DNA from: Dietzia timorensis
Lineage (GTDB): Bacteria; Actinomycetota; Actinomycetes; Mycobacteriales; Mycobacteriaceae
Length of the DNA: 64,000 nucleotides
Direction: 5' to 3'
Assembly: GCF_001659785.1 (NCBI RefSeq)
Contig: NZ_CP015961.1
Coordinates: forward strand, 1,364,001-1,428,000
Under the pieces are notes generated by a model that did not search any database, had not been told where the DNA came from, and saw nothing but the letters and a program-made list of their open reading frames with translations. Shown piece after piece: positions 43,406 to 52,333 of this stretch. How positions within the stretch are numbered: position 1 is the stretch's first letter; each line of letters begins with the position of its first letter. Both the position numbers and the translations under genes were made by a program.

Positions 43406-44425
43406 TCAAGCGTCCGGGCGGAAGCGGTCCGTCGCCGTCAGCAAGTGGTGGGTGGTCATGGGTTCGGCCATGGCGTGGCCGGCCTCGGGGGAGATGTGGA
43501 GTTCGGCGGCGGGCCACATGGCGGCCAGTTCGAACGCGTTGGTCACCGGGCACACCACGTCGTAACGGCCGTGCACGATGACGCCCGGGATGTGGGCGAT
43601 GGCGTCCATCCCGTCGAGCAGCGGCCGGTCGGCGAGGAACGCGTCGTGGAAGAAATAGTGGTTTTCGATCCGCGCGAAGGCCAGGGCGAAGCGGTCGGCC
43701 TCGGCGGGATCCGCGCTCGCGGCGTCACCGCCATCGTCGGGATTGTTGACCAGATGCGAGGTGTTCTTCTCCCACGTGGTCCACGCATGCGCGGCCTCGA
43801 GCGCCACAGCGGGATCGTCCGATGCCAACAGCTCGTGGTATCGGGCGACGTGATCGAACCCCGGCGCGGAGAATGTGCGCAGGCCATCCCCGCGCGCCTC
43901 CGGGCCCAACACGGAGAGGTACCCCTCCCACTCGTCTGGGAACAGATGCGCAGCACCGCCACGGTAGAACCAGTCGATCTCGAGCGGGCGGCACAGGAAG
44001 ATGCCGCGCAGCACGATCTCGGTAACCCGCTCGGGGTGGGCTTGCGCATAGGCGAGGCCGAGCGTTGAGCCCCAGGACCCGCCGAAGACCTGCCACGCAT
44101 CGATGCCTAGGTGACCGCGCAGCGCCTCGATATCGTCCACGAGGTTCCACGTCGTGTTGTGCTCCAGGTCCGCGCCGTCGGCGATATGCGGCGTGGACCG
44201 CCCGCACCCGCGCTGGTCGAAAAGCACGATGCGGTAGGCGTTCGGATCGAACATGCGGCGGTGCTCGGGCTGACAACCGCCGCCGGGCCCGCCGTGGATG
44301 AACACGACGGGCTTGCCATCCGGATTTCCGACCTGCTCGTAGTAGAGCTCGTTGCCGTCGGGGACGCGCAACATCCCGGTGTCGTAGGGCTCGATAGCCG
44401 GGTACGGGGTGCGCAATTCGGACAC
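43406..44425 (-). CDS. pip: Proline iminopeptidase family alpha/beta hydrolase
   Basis: A 339-residue alpha/beta hydrolase. The oxyanion region is VVFIHGGPGGGCQPEHR, the nucleophile elbow is VFGGSWGSTLGLAYA, and FDQRGCGRSTPH is characteristic of prolyl aminopeptidases. The catalytic His is near the end (SPEAGHAMAEP). GTG 44425 was chosen for its AGGAG site and because homology starts at VSELRTPYPAIEP. It would release N-terminal proline from peptides. It lies 10 bases after the panB stop in the same direction, and may be co-transcribed with it. Confidence 0.9.
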   Translation of the reverse strand: MSELRTPYPAIEPYDTGMLRVPDGNELYYEQVGNPDGKPVVFIHGGPGGGCQPEHRRMFDPNAYRIVLFDQRGCGRSTPHIADGADLEHNTTWNLVDDIEALRGHLGIDAWQVFGGSWGSTLGLAYAQAHPERVTEIVLRGIFLCRPLEIDWFYRGGAAHLFPDEWEGYLSVLGPEARGDGLRTFSAPGFDHVARYHELLASDDPAVALEAAHAWTTWEKNTSHLVNNPDDGGDAASADPAEADRFALAFARIENHYFFHDAFLADRPLLDGMDAIAHIPGVIVHGRYDVVCPVTNAFELAAMWPAAELHISPEAGHAMAEPMTTHHLLTATDRFRPDA

Positions 44426-44435
44426 GCGAATTCTC

Positions 44436-45290
44436 CTAGAAGCTGTGGTCTTCGTCGGGGAAGGAACCATCGGCGACCTCTGCTGCGTATTGCACCGCGG
44501 CCGCGCGCAACTCGTCGGCGAGCTCGGCGTACCGCTTGACGAACTTGGCCGTACGCCCCGTCGTCATCCCGGCGAAGTCCTGCCACACGAGCACCTGGCC
44601 GTCGCAATCGTTGCCGGCGCCGATCCCGATCGTGGAGATCTCGAGTTCGCGGGTGATTTCGCCGGCGATGTCGGAAGGCACCATTTCCATGACCACCGAG
44701 AACGCGCCGGCCTCCTGCACGGCGCGAGCATCCGCCCGAAGCTTCTCGGCGGATTCGCCGCGGCCCTGCACACGGAACCCACCGAGACCGTTGACCGACT
44801 GTGGGGTGAACCCGATATGCGCCATGACCGGGATCCCGGCGTTCGTGATCGCTCGGATGTGTTCGGCGATATTGACGCCGCCCTCGAGCTTGACCGCGTG
44901 GCAGTTGCCGCGCTTCATCATATCCGCGGCGGCCTCGACGGCCTGCTGCGGGGAAGCTTCGTAGGAACCGAAGACGAGGTCGGCGACGACGAGCGCCTTC
45001 GGGGCGCCACGAGTGACCGCGCGGACCAGCGGCGCCATCTCATCGACCGTGACGGGCACGGTCGAGTCGTATCCGTACATCGTGTTCGCCGCGGAATCGC
45101 CGACGAGCAGGATCGGGATGCCTGCCTGCTCGAAGACCTTGGCCGTCGAATAGTCGTAGGCCGTGAGCATCGCGAACTTGCGCCCCTCTGACTTCCACTG
45201 GGCCACGTGATGGACCCGTGTGACCTTCGTCAGCCCTGGTGCGCTCTGGTTTTCGCCGTCCTGGGCCGAAGTGCCCGAATCGCCGTACAT
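44436..45290 (-). CDS. panB: 3-methyl-2-oxobutanoate hydroxymethyltransferase
   Basis: A 284-residue enzyme, first step of pantothenate synthesis, transferring a hydroxymethyl group from methylene-tetrahydrofolate to 2-oxoisovalerate. It matches M. tuberculosis PanB over its length: [70 protein letters not shown] and the end FPDEDHSF. Metal ligands Asp are in LLVGDSA and VVADLVF. The ATG at 45290 is taken; an in-frame GTG at 45302 is close to the GGGAG box and cannot be excluded. Confidence 0.94.
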   Translation of the reverse strand: MYGDSGTSAQDGENQSAPGLTKVTRVHHVAQWKSEGRKFAMLTAYDYSTAKVFEQAGIPILLVGDSAANTMYGYDSTVPVTVDEMAPLVRAVTRGAPKALVVADLVFGSYEASPQQAVEAAADMMKRGNCHAVKLEGGVNIAEHIRAITNAGIPVMAHIGFTPQSVNGLGGFRVQGRGESAEKLRADARAVQEAGAFSVVMEMVPSDIAGEITRELEISTIGIGAGNDCDGQVLVWQDFAGMTTGRTAKFVKRYAELADELRAAAVQYAAEVADGSFPDEDHSF

Positions 45291-45489
45291 AGTGACAAGC
45301 ACGCTCCCTTTTCACGAAATTCACCCAAGCCCGCCGTCATGAACGGGCCGAAAAGGCCTTGCCCACATCCTGCCACCCGCCGTGCCGGGACCGTAACCGG
45401 CCTTGACTCGCTCCATGTGCCCCTCGCGAAGTCGCGTGGGCGGGTACCGATTTAACACAGAGGAAACACCGAAGGCTTAAGGTGAACAC

Positions 45490-46830
45490 ATGAACCGTCA
45501 GCAGGAATTTGTGCTCAGGACGCTGGAAGAACGCGATATTCGGTTTGTTCGGCTGTGGTTTACCGACATCACGGGCACGCTCAAGTCCGTCGCGCTGGCG
45601 CCGGCGGAACTCGAGGGGGCGTTCAACGAGGGCATCGGCTTCGATGGCTCTTCGATCGAGGGCTTTTCTCGAGTGTCGGAGGCGGACACCGTCGCACGGC
45701 CGGATCCATCGACATTCCAGGTGTTGCCCTGGGCGCACGACGACGGCGGGCAGCACTCCGCGCGCATCTTCTGCGATATCGCCAACCCGGACGGCTCTCC
45801 GAGCTTCGCCGACCCGCGACAGGTTCTCCGTCGACAGCTGAGCAAGGCCGCCGACCTCGGCTTCGCATGCTACGTGCACCCCGAGATCGAGTTCTTCCTC
45901 GTCCGGTCACTCGACACCGACGGTCACGAGCCCGAGCCCGCCGACAACGGCGGCTACTTCGACCAGGCCGTGCACGAGCACGCCCCGCATTTCCGCCGCC
46001 ACGCCATCGAGTCGCTCGAGGCGATGGGCATCTCCGTGGAGTTCTCCCATCACGAGGGCGCGCCAGGGCAGCAGGAGATCGACCTGCGCTACGCCGATGC
46101 GCTGTCGATGGCGGACAACATCATGACCTTCCGCTACCTCGTCAAGGAGGTGGCGATGCAGAACGGCGTGCGCGCGACCTTCATGCCGAAGCCGTTCAAG
46201 GACCACCCGGGCTCGGCGATGCACACGCATATGTCTTTGTTCGAGGGCGACAACAACGCCTTCCACGACCCCGATGATCCCTACCAGATGTCTGCGACCG
46301 GCAAGTCGTTCGTCGCCGGGATTCTGCAGCACGCGCCGGAGTTCTCGGCGGTCACCAACCAGTGGGTCAACTCGTACAAGCGGCTCATCGGCGGGGGAGA
46401 GGCACCCACGTCGGCGACGTGGGGCCGTGCAAACCGCTCGGCGCTCGTTCGCCTTCCGATGTACACCCCGGACAAGGCGTCCTCGCGCCGGATCGAGGTG
46501 CGCAGCCCCGATTCGGCGTGCAACCCGTATCTCGCATTCGCGGTGATGTTCGCCGCGGGACTCAAGGGCGTCGAGGAGGGCTATGAACTGCCGCTCGAGT
46601 CCGAGGACGACGTGTGGACGATGTCGCGTTCGGAGCGCCGCGCGCTCGGCTACAGGGACCTGCCCGGCAGCCTGGAACAGGCTCTCGACGAGATGGAGAA
46701 CTCCGAGCTCGTGGCAGAGGCGCTCGGCGAGCACGTCTACGACTTCTTTCTCCGCAACAAACGTAGAGAGTGGAACGACTACCGCGCCCACGTCACCCCG
46801 TTCGAGCTGAGAAGCTACCTGCCACTGTGA
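45490..46830 (+). CDS. glnA2: Glutamine synthetase, GlnA2-type
   Basis: A 446-residue glutamine synthetase, homologue of Rv2222c. Family sequence includes RLWFTDITGTLKSV, GIGFDGSSIEGFSRV, YVHPEIEFFLV and NRSALVRLPMYTP. The region that in GlnA1 carries the adenylylation tyrosine (NLYDLP) reads differently here (VWTMSRSERRALGY), so this enzyme is probably not adenylylated. AAGGTGAACAC precedes ATG 45490. Relatives of this type can act on glutamate or polyamine substrates. Its stop overlaps the glnE start (GTGA). Confidence 0.93.
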   Translation: MNRQQEFVLRTLEERDIRFVRLWFTDITGTLKSVALAPAELEGAFNEGIGFDGSSIEGFSRVSEADTVARPDPSTFQVLPWAHDDGGQHSARIFCDIANPDGSPSFADPRQVLRRQLSKAADLGFACYVHPEIEFFLVRSLDTDGHEPEPADNGGYFDQAVHEHAPHFRRHAIESLEAMGISVEFSHHEGAPGQQEIDLRYADALSMADNIMTFRYLVKEVAMQNGVRATFMPKPFKDHPGSAMHTHMSLFEGDNNAFHDPDDPYQMSATGKSFVAGILQHAPEFSAVTNQWVNSYKRLIGGGEAPTSATWGRANRSALVRLPMYTPDKASSRRIEVRSPDSACNPYLAFAVMFAAGLKGVEEGYELPLESEDDVWTMSRSERRALGYRDLPGSLEQALDEMENSELVAEALGEHVYDFFLRNKRREWNDYRAHVTPFELRSYLPL

Positions 46831-49800
46831 CCCCACCCGCGCACACTGCCGACAACAACCGCCCCGTCGTGCCGAGCCCGGGGCGGCTCGGCCTGGTCGG
46901 CGAGGGCGCAGACACGAAACTCGCCGGACTCGGTTGGACCACCGCGCAGTCGATCGAGGTGCTGCGCTCGCTCTCGCGTGCCCCGGACGCCGACCTCGCG
47001 CTGACGACCATTTCCCGGCTCAGGGAATCCCTCGACGAGCGCACGGATCTGCCCACCGGTACTTCGTGGAAGGACCTCGACACGGCCCTCCATGCCGACG
47101 AGACCCTGCGGGCACGGTTGTTCTCGCTCACCGGATCGTCGACTGCGCTTGGCGATCACCTCGTTGCCGACCCGCACAAATGGCCCCACCTGCAGCACGA
47201 ATTCCCCGTCCGGGAGGATTTCTTCGCGAGCCTGTTGTCCTCGGTGGAGGCGAGGCCGGCACGTGTGACGTCGGAGACCGCGGAATCAGGGACCGTTCCC
47301 AACACTGCCAGCGACGATCTGACCACGACCGGAACCTATCTGGCCGGCGTGCATGGCGCGACTGCCGTCAACCCGCTGCGCGTCGCCTACCGAGATCAGC
47401 TGATGGTCATCGCCGCCCACGATCTCGCCGGTTCCGTGGTCCAGACCGAACCGCCTGTGCCGTTTGGCGACGTCGTGCTCGCGTTGTCCGACCTTGCCGA
47501 TGCAGCCCTCACCGCCGCGCTGGCAGTCGGCGTGGCCAACGTGTTCGGTGACGAAGAGATCACCAGCAGGCTCGGCGTCATCGCGATGGGCAAATGCGGC
47601 GCCAGGGAGCTCAACTACATCTCCGACGTCGACATCGTCTTCGTCTCCGACCCCGCGGACCCCAAGACCGCTCGCGTGGCCGGCGAAATGATGCGCATCG
47701 GGTCGATGGCGTTCTTCGAGGTCGACGCAGCCCTCCGGCCCGAGGGCAAGCGCGGCGAGCTCGTTCGCACCCTCGACTCCCACGTCGCCTACTACAAACG
47801 CTGGGCGAAGACCTGGGAGTTCCAGGCACTCCTCAAGGCCCGGCCGATGACGGGCGACATGGAACTCGCGAACGCCTACGTCGAGGCGGTCGGTCCGATG
47901 GTGTGGACCGCATCCGAACGCGAGGACTTCGTCAACGACGTGCAGCGCATGCGGCGGCGCGTCGAGGAAAACGTGCCGGGTGAGCTACTCGACCGCGAGC
48001 TCAAGCTCGGCCGCGGCGGTCTTCGCGATGTCGAATTCGCCGTCCAGCTCCTGCAGATGGTGCATGGTCGCGGCGACGAGACGTTGCGCGTGCAACATAC
48101 CGTCGAGGCGCTCGTGCGTCTCGTCGACGGTGGGTACGTGGCACGCGCGGACACCGGGAAACTCATCGATGCCTACGAGTTCCTCCGCCTGCTCGAGCAC
48201 CGACTGCAACTCCAGCGGGTCAAACGCACGCACCTGCTGCCCGCGGCAGGCGACGAGGAGGGGTACCGCTGGCTCGCCCGCGCAGCGGGTATTCGCGCCG
48301 AGGGAATGCGCGACGCCCCGGGGATGCTCGCCGAGCGGCTACGAGTGCTGAGGTCGCGCGTCCGTCGCCTCCACGAAAAACTTTTCTACCGTCCGCTGCT
48401 CGATTCCATTGCGGCCTACGATGCCGAGGCACTGTCGCTGTCGTCGGAGGCGATGGAACGTCAGCTCGCCGCGCTCGGGTTCGGCTCGCCCCGCAACGCC
48501 GTGGGGCACCTGCGCGCGCTCATCGGTAGCTCGAAGCGTCGTGGCCGGATCCAGTCGCTCATCCTGCCGACGTTGATGGAATGGCTTTCGGAGACCGCAG
48601 ATCCGGACGCCGGGCTGTTGGCGTACCGCAAGATCAGTGAGGAACACCAGGAACTGTCCTGGTACCTGCGTCTACTCCGCGACGACCACGTCGCAGGCAA
48701 ACGCCTGATGACCGTTCTCGGTAACTCCGCATTCGTGCGCGAGCTTCTGCAACGCGCACCCAACGTGATCCTCGACCTCGCCGACGGCGCCGAAGGGCCG
48801 AAGCTTCTGGCTTCGGACGCGCACACCCTCGCACGCGCGCTCACCGCCTCCGCGGCGCGCCATTCCACCCCCGAGAAGGTCATCGCGACCGCGCGCTCGC
48901 TACGGCGCGCAGAGCTCGCACGAATCGGTTGCGCCGATATCCTCGGGATGCTCGACGTCGAGGACGTCGGCGAGCGACTCACCACGTTATGGAATTCCGT
49001 CATCGAGGCCGCGCTCTCCGCCGTCATCACCAACTCCCTGCCCGAAGACGGGAAGGCGCCTGCCGCGGTCGCTGTGATCTCGATGGGACGACTCGGCGGG
49101 CACGAACAGAGCTACGGCTCGGACGCGGACGTGCTGTTCGTATGCCGCGCGGCGGAAGGGATCGAGGACGAGGTCGCCATCAAGTGGGCGACGTCGGTGT
49201 GCGAAAACATGCGCAAGTTGTTGGGCACCCCGTCCTCTGACCCGCCGCTCGATGTCGACGCCGACCTGCGCCCCGAGGGGCGCAGCGGACCGCTCGTGCG
49301 CACACTCGGCTCGTATCGCGCGTACTACGAAAAGTGGGCCGAGGTCTGGGAGCTGCAGTCGCTGCTGCGAGCCTCGGTGTGCGCCGGGGACACGGACCTG
49401 GCAATCGACTATCTCCACATGATCGACGAGTTCCGCTACCCCGCGGACGGGGTGCCGGAGAAATCGGTGCTCGCCATCCGGCGTATGAAGGCGCGCGTCG
49501 ACACCGAGAGACTGCCGCGAGGCGCGAACCGGTCGACCCACACGAAACTCGGCCGCGGCGGCCTCGCGGACGTCGAATGGACGGTCCAACTACTCACCAT
49601 GCAATCTGCGTCGCGGGTGGAGGGGCTGCACACGACCTCGACGCTCGAAGCGCTCGCCGCGGCGGCATCAGCCGAGCTCGTCTCGGAGTCCGATGCCGAG
49701 GACCTGCGCGCCTCGTGGACGATGGCGGCGCGCGTGCGCAACGCGCTCGTGCTCGTGCGCGGTAAACCGACCGACGAGCTGCCCACGAGCGGGAAGGTCG

Positions 49801-49928
49801 TCGCGGGCGTCGCCCAGATCTGTTCGGGCAAGGAAGCCGCGCTCGACACCCCGGAATTCATCAACGAATACATGCGCATCACCCGCATCGGGCACAAAGC
49901 GGTCGACAAGGTCTTCTGGGGCGAATAG
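46827..49928 (+). CDS. glnE: Bifunctional glutamine synthetase adenylyltransferase/deadenylase
   Basis: A 1033-residue regulator of glutamine synthetase, homologue of Rv2221c. Two nucleotidyltransferase domains are visible. The N-terminal (deadenylylase) one has YISDVDIVFVSD, and the C-terminal (adenylylase) one has YGSDADVLFVCRA. Each is followed by a repeated DAALRPEGKRG / DLRPEGRSGPLVRTLGS segment and a GRGGLRDVEFAVQLLQ / GRGGLADVEWTVQLLT helix. The GTG start overlaps the glnA2 stop. Its target, an adenylylatable GlnA1, is not in this window. Confidence 0.95.
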   Translation: MTPPAHTADNNRPVVPSPGRLGLVGEGADTKLAGLGWTTAQSIEVLRSLSRAPDADLALTTISRLRESLDERTDLPTGTSWKDLDTALHADETLRARLFSLTGSSTALGDHLVADPHKWPHLQHEFPVREDFFASLLSSVEARPARVTSETAESGTVPNTASDDLTTTGTYLAGVHGATAVNPLRVAYRDQLMVIAAHDLAGSVVQTEPPVPFGDVVLALSDLADAALTAALAVGVANVFGDEEITSRLGVIAMGKCGARELNYISDVDIVFVSDPADPKTARVAGEMMRIGSMAFFEVDAALRPEGKRGELVRTLDSHVAYYKRWAKTWEFQALLKARPMTGDMELANAYVEAVGPMVWTASEREDFVNDVQRMRRRVEENVPGELLDRELKLGRGGLRDVEFAVQLLQMVHGRGDETLRVQHTVEALVRLVDGGYVARADTGKLIDAYEFLRLLEHRLQLQRVKRTHLLPAAGDEEGYRWLARAAGIRAEGMRDAPGMLAERLRVLRSRVRRLHEKLFYRPLLDSIAAYDAEALSLSSEAMERQLAALGFGSPRNAVGHLRALIGSSKRRGRIQSLILPTLMEWLSETADPDAGLLAYRKISEEHQELSWYLRLLRDDHVAGKRLMTVLGNSAFVRELLQRAPNVILDLADGAEGPKLLASDAHTLARALTASAARHSTPEKVIATARSLRRAELARIGCADILGMLDVEDVGERLTTLWNSVIEAALSAVITNSLPEDGKAPAAVAVISMGRLGGHEQSYGSDADVLFVCRAAEGIEDEVAIKWATSVCENMRKLLGTPSSDPPLDVDADLRPEGRSGPLVRTLGSYRAYYEKWAEVWELQSLLRASVCAGDTDLAIDYLHMIDEFRYPADGVPEKSVLAIRRMKARVDTERLPRGANRSTHTKLGRGGLADVEWTVQLLTMQSASRVEGLHTTSTLEALAAAASAELVSESDAEDLRASWTMAARVRNALVLVRGKPTDELPTSGKVVAGVAQICSGKEAALDTPEFINEYMRITRIGHKAVDKVFWGE

Positions 49929-50006
49929 CTCCGCGGTCTGTCCGGGCGCGAGGATTTCGGGGAGAACCCCGATGACGCGGCGGGTCCGTCAGAATAGGCT
50001 GGAACC

Positions 50007-50375
50007 ATGCCGCTCGAGATGAAACTCACGCTCAAACTCGCCGACGTCACCTACGGCGAGCTCTACGACTTCGTCGCCGCAGCGAAAGCCGCCGGAGTGC
50101 CGGCAGAGGAGAAGGTCCTCTGCGTCGGCTCCGATGCAGAGGGCGACCGTTTCGAGGTCGACCTCGCCGACCGCAAGCCCGGATCCGTTGCTCGCGCCGC
50201 AGGCGCCGCAGACGCTGCACCCTCCAGGGCAGGAGCGCATTCGATCGGCGGGGACGGGGCCGGCTCCGAACCACCCCGCGCGGTCGCGGACTTTCTCCGC
50301 CGCTCGCTGCGCAGCGAGGCCGATGTCGACAAGGTGATCGGCATGCTCTCGGACATGCGGAAGTTTCTGCGCTAG
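50007..50375 (+). CDS. Conserved hypothetical protein
   Basis: A 122-residue protein of unknown function. The N-terminal 45 residues (PLEMKLTLKLADVTYGELYD...) look folded; the middle is Ala/Arg/Pro-rich and disordered; the last 30 residues form a likely helix (SEADVDKVIGMLSDMRKFL). No signal peptide or known motif. Codon use agrees with neighbours and the frame lies neatly between glnE and the lipoprotein gene. A small GC hairpin lies at 49957-49972 upstream. Confidence 0.65.
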   Translation: MPLEMKLTLKLADVTYGELYDFVAAAKAAGVPAEEKVLCVGSDAEGDRFEVDLADRKPGSVARAAGAADAAPSRAGAHSIGGDGAGSEPPRAVADFLRRSLRSEADVDKVIGMLSDMRKFLR

Positions 50376-50439
50376 GCGAATATCGGCGTTACCCAGCGCC
50401 GCTACGGTTGTTTGCCGTTCTCTCGCCTATCATTTGGCT

Positions 50440-50988
50440 ATGCGTTCGACAACGAAGATGACCTTCCGTGTGCGGCGCGGCGTCGCCGCGCTCGGTCTCG
50501 CCGGCACCGCGGCACTGACCTTTGCGGGCTGTTCTCAACTGCAGGTGGCCGACGACTTCGAAAACCCCGCGTCCTCGTCGACGACGGAGCAGACGACGAC
50601 TTCGGCGACCTCGAGTCAACCGACCTCCGCGCCGGCACCTGCTCCGGCGCCGGCGCCGAGCGAAGGGGAGGCGCCGCCACCGGAGGGAGAGGTGCCGCCT
50701 CCGCCCGAGGGCGAGGCTCCGCCGCCACCCGGGCCGGAGGTCGGCGACCAACAGCGCGACAACTTCATCGGGTTGACGCAGCAGTTCGACGCGGCCATGC
50801 CCGAGGGCGTGGATCCGGTGCAGGTAATCACCGAGGCGTGCGGTCAGCTCGACCAGAATGCTCCGGTGGGCGACGTGATCAATGGGGTTGCCGAGCGCGG
50901 CCAATACGATCCGGAGAAAGCCGCGTTCTTCCTGGCCAGCGGTGTTCCGGTGTACTGCGATGGCAATGTCGCGAAGCTGACGGGCTAG
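50440..50988 (+). CDS. Putative lipoprotein or exported protein with Pro/Glu repeats
   Basis: A 182-residue exported protein. The N-terminus (RRGVAALGLAGTAALTFAGC) is a signal peptide ending in a lipobox-like FAGC, although the Phe at -3 is unusual. A Ser/Thr/Pro linker follows with repeats of EGEAPPPEGEVPPPPE. The C-terminal 85 residues have paired cysteines (ITEACGQ and VPVYCDG) in a helical DUF732-like fold. ATG 50440 is the start; TTG 50434 is an alternative. Its stop overlaps the convergent next gene by four bases. Confidence 0.75.
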   Translation: MRSTTKMTFRVRRGVAALGLAGTAALTFAGCSQLQVADDFENPASSSTTEQTTTSATSSQPTSAPAPAPAPAPSEGEAPPPEGEVPPPPEGEAPPPPGPEVGDQQRDNFIGLTQQFDAAMPEGVDPVQVITEACGQLDQNAPVGDVINGVAERGQYDPEKAAFFLASGVPVYCDGNVAKLTG

Positions 50989-51593
50989 GTCGAAGCAGTC
51001 CGAAAGGGGAACCGGGCGAGCACGTCGTAGGCCGGTGCCCCGCCCGGCCCTTCGCCGAGTCGGGATTCGAAGAGCTCGATCGCGTCGACATCGAACTCCG
51101 GGCCTGCGTACACGCTCAGCGCGTGAACGAAGTTGTCCAGCCTCGGCGTGCTGTTGGCGACCACCGGCGACGGGCGTCTCCCGCGGCTACGCTGCGGGCG
51201 GCGGCTGCCCGATAGCGTTGCGACCGAAAGGTGCGCGCGGTTGCGGCGTGGCAGGTCGGCGTCGAGAAGACATTCCGACATGAGCCCGCGCAGGCGGTCG
51301 GTTTCCCCGCCCACCCCGATCCACAGGCGCGTCGAATGGAATGATCCGGCGCCAGCGAGGTGTATGGACATCGGCGACGTGGACTCGGCCACCGAGCGGA
51401 GGTAGTCGCTGATTTCCCCGGTCGAACTCGCCGGTTGCTCTCCGTAGAACGACAGTGTGATGTGCCAGTTCGCGCGCGGCGTCCATCGCAACTGTTCCCC
51501 GGCGCGGGCCCGAACATCCTCGAGTGCGAAGTCGAGGTGGTCCCGGACGGGCTGCGGGGGAGTGATGCCGGCGAAGAGACGGATCGATCCCAT
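50985..51593 (-). CDS. thpR: 2'-5' RNA ligase / RNA 2',3'-cyclic phosphodiesterase family protein
   Basis: A 202-residue 2H phosphoesterase. The two HxT/S motifs are NWHITLSFYG (about residue 41) and RAHLSVATLSG (about 125). The N-terminus MGSIRLFAGITPPQPVRDHL is typical of ThpR. It could hydrolyse cyclic phosphate ends of RNA or ligate tRNA halves; the natural role is not known in the family. ATG 51593 lies two bases after the stop of the upstream membrane-protein gene, so the two are probably one transcript. Confidence 0.88.
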   Translation of the reverse strand: MGSIRLFAGITPPQPVRDHLDFALEDVRARAGEQLRWTPRANWHITLSFYGEQPASSTGEISDYLRSVAESTSPMSIHLAGAGSFHSTRLWIGVGGETDRLRGLMSECLLDADLPRRNRAHLSVATLSGSRRPQRSRGRRPSPVVANSTPRLDNFVHALSVYAGPEFDVDAIELFESRLGEGPGGAPAYDVLARFPFRTAST

Positions 51594-51595
51594 AC

Positions 51596-52285
51596 CTACT
51601 GAGCGTAGACCTGCCCGAAGGTCGTCTGGGCGATTATTTCGCCGCCGGCTCCGTAGACATAAAGCTGGGAGCCGTCGATGACGATGCTCGTGTCTCCCGA
51701 GGCGAGCGTTTCGTACTGCGCGTTCGTCGTGCCCACGCCGTACTGGGAAGCGATGTCGTGCTCGGCCTCGCCGCCGCGGAAGAACCCCTTGTAGTACAGG
51801 CCGCCACCGGGAGTGGCCACGCAGATCAGCGCATAATCGGCGCCGTTGCTGCCCGCGTACACCCAGTCGTCGGATGCGTTGCACTGGACGCCGCCGTCCC
51901 AGCCGCGCGGATTGAGGCCGGCGGGCATCGAGGCCGATGCGGTCGACGTGGTTGCCGGAGCGGACTGCGAGGAACTCGGCGACGCGGAGCTCTCCGCCGG
52001 CTGCGTGGCGGTTGACGACGCGGTGTCCGATTGCTGCGCGTGCCCGTCCTCGGAACTCGGCACCGTGGTGGTGGCCACGGTGAAATCGTCGACCGCGTTC
52101 GGTGTGGGCTCCTCGGAGCCGCGACCGAGAAGCCATACCGCGGCGATGACCCCGACGGCCACGACGAGCGCCACGACGAGCGCGGCGATGATCCACGGGG
52201 TAGCAGAACCCCGGCGCTGCGGTTCCGGTGCGGCGTTATCCCAACCGTTGCTGTAGTAGCCGCCCCCGTGGTGTGGATCAGTCAT
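51596..52285 (-). CDS. Membrane-anchored secreted protein of unknown function
   Basis: A 229-residue protein. A Gly/Tyr/Asn-rich cytoplasmic N-terminus precedes a single transmembrane helix (PWIIAALVVALVVAVGVIAA). A Ser/Thr/Ala-rich extracellular linker follows to about residue 120. The last 105 residues form a folded domain with a cysteine pair (VQCNAS, LICVAT) and repeated Gly-Tyr/Val segments. I do not recognise the domain. It lies upstream of thpR in the same direction. Confidence 0.7.
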   Translation of the reverse strand: MTDPHHGGGYYSNGWDNAAPEPQRRGSATPWIIAALVVALVVAVGVIAAVWLLGRGSEEPTPNAVDDFTVATTTVPSSEDGHAQQSDTASSTATQPAESSASPSSSQSAPATTSTASASMPAGLNPRGWDGGVQCNASDDWVYAGSNGADYALICVATPGGGLYYKGFFRGGEAEHDIASQYGVGTTNAQYETLASGDTSIVIDGSQLYVYGAGGEIIAQTTFGQVYAQ

Positions 52286-52333
52286 ACCTGCAAGTATCGC
52301 ATGTCCGCGCCGCCGTCTCGCCCGTTCTGCGAG

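Noticed and set aside
49957-49972. Hairpin TCGGGG/CCCCGA after glnE
   Set aside because: Six-base stem with no T run; not supported as a terminator.
50598-50735. Pro/Glu codon repeats in the lipoprotein gene, considered as a DNA repeat array
   Set aside because: The repeats follow codon phase and encode a disordered linker; spacing is not CRISPR-like.
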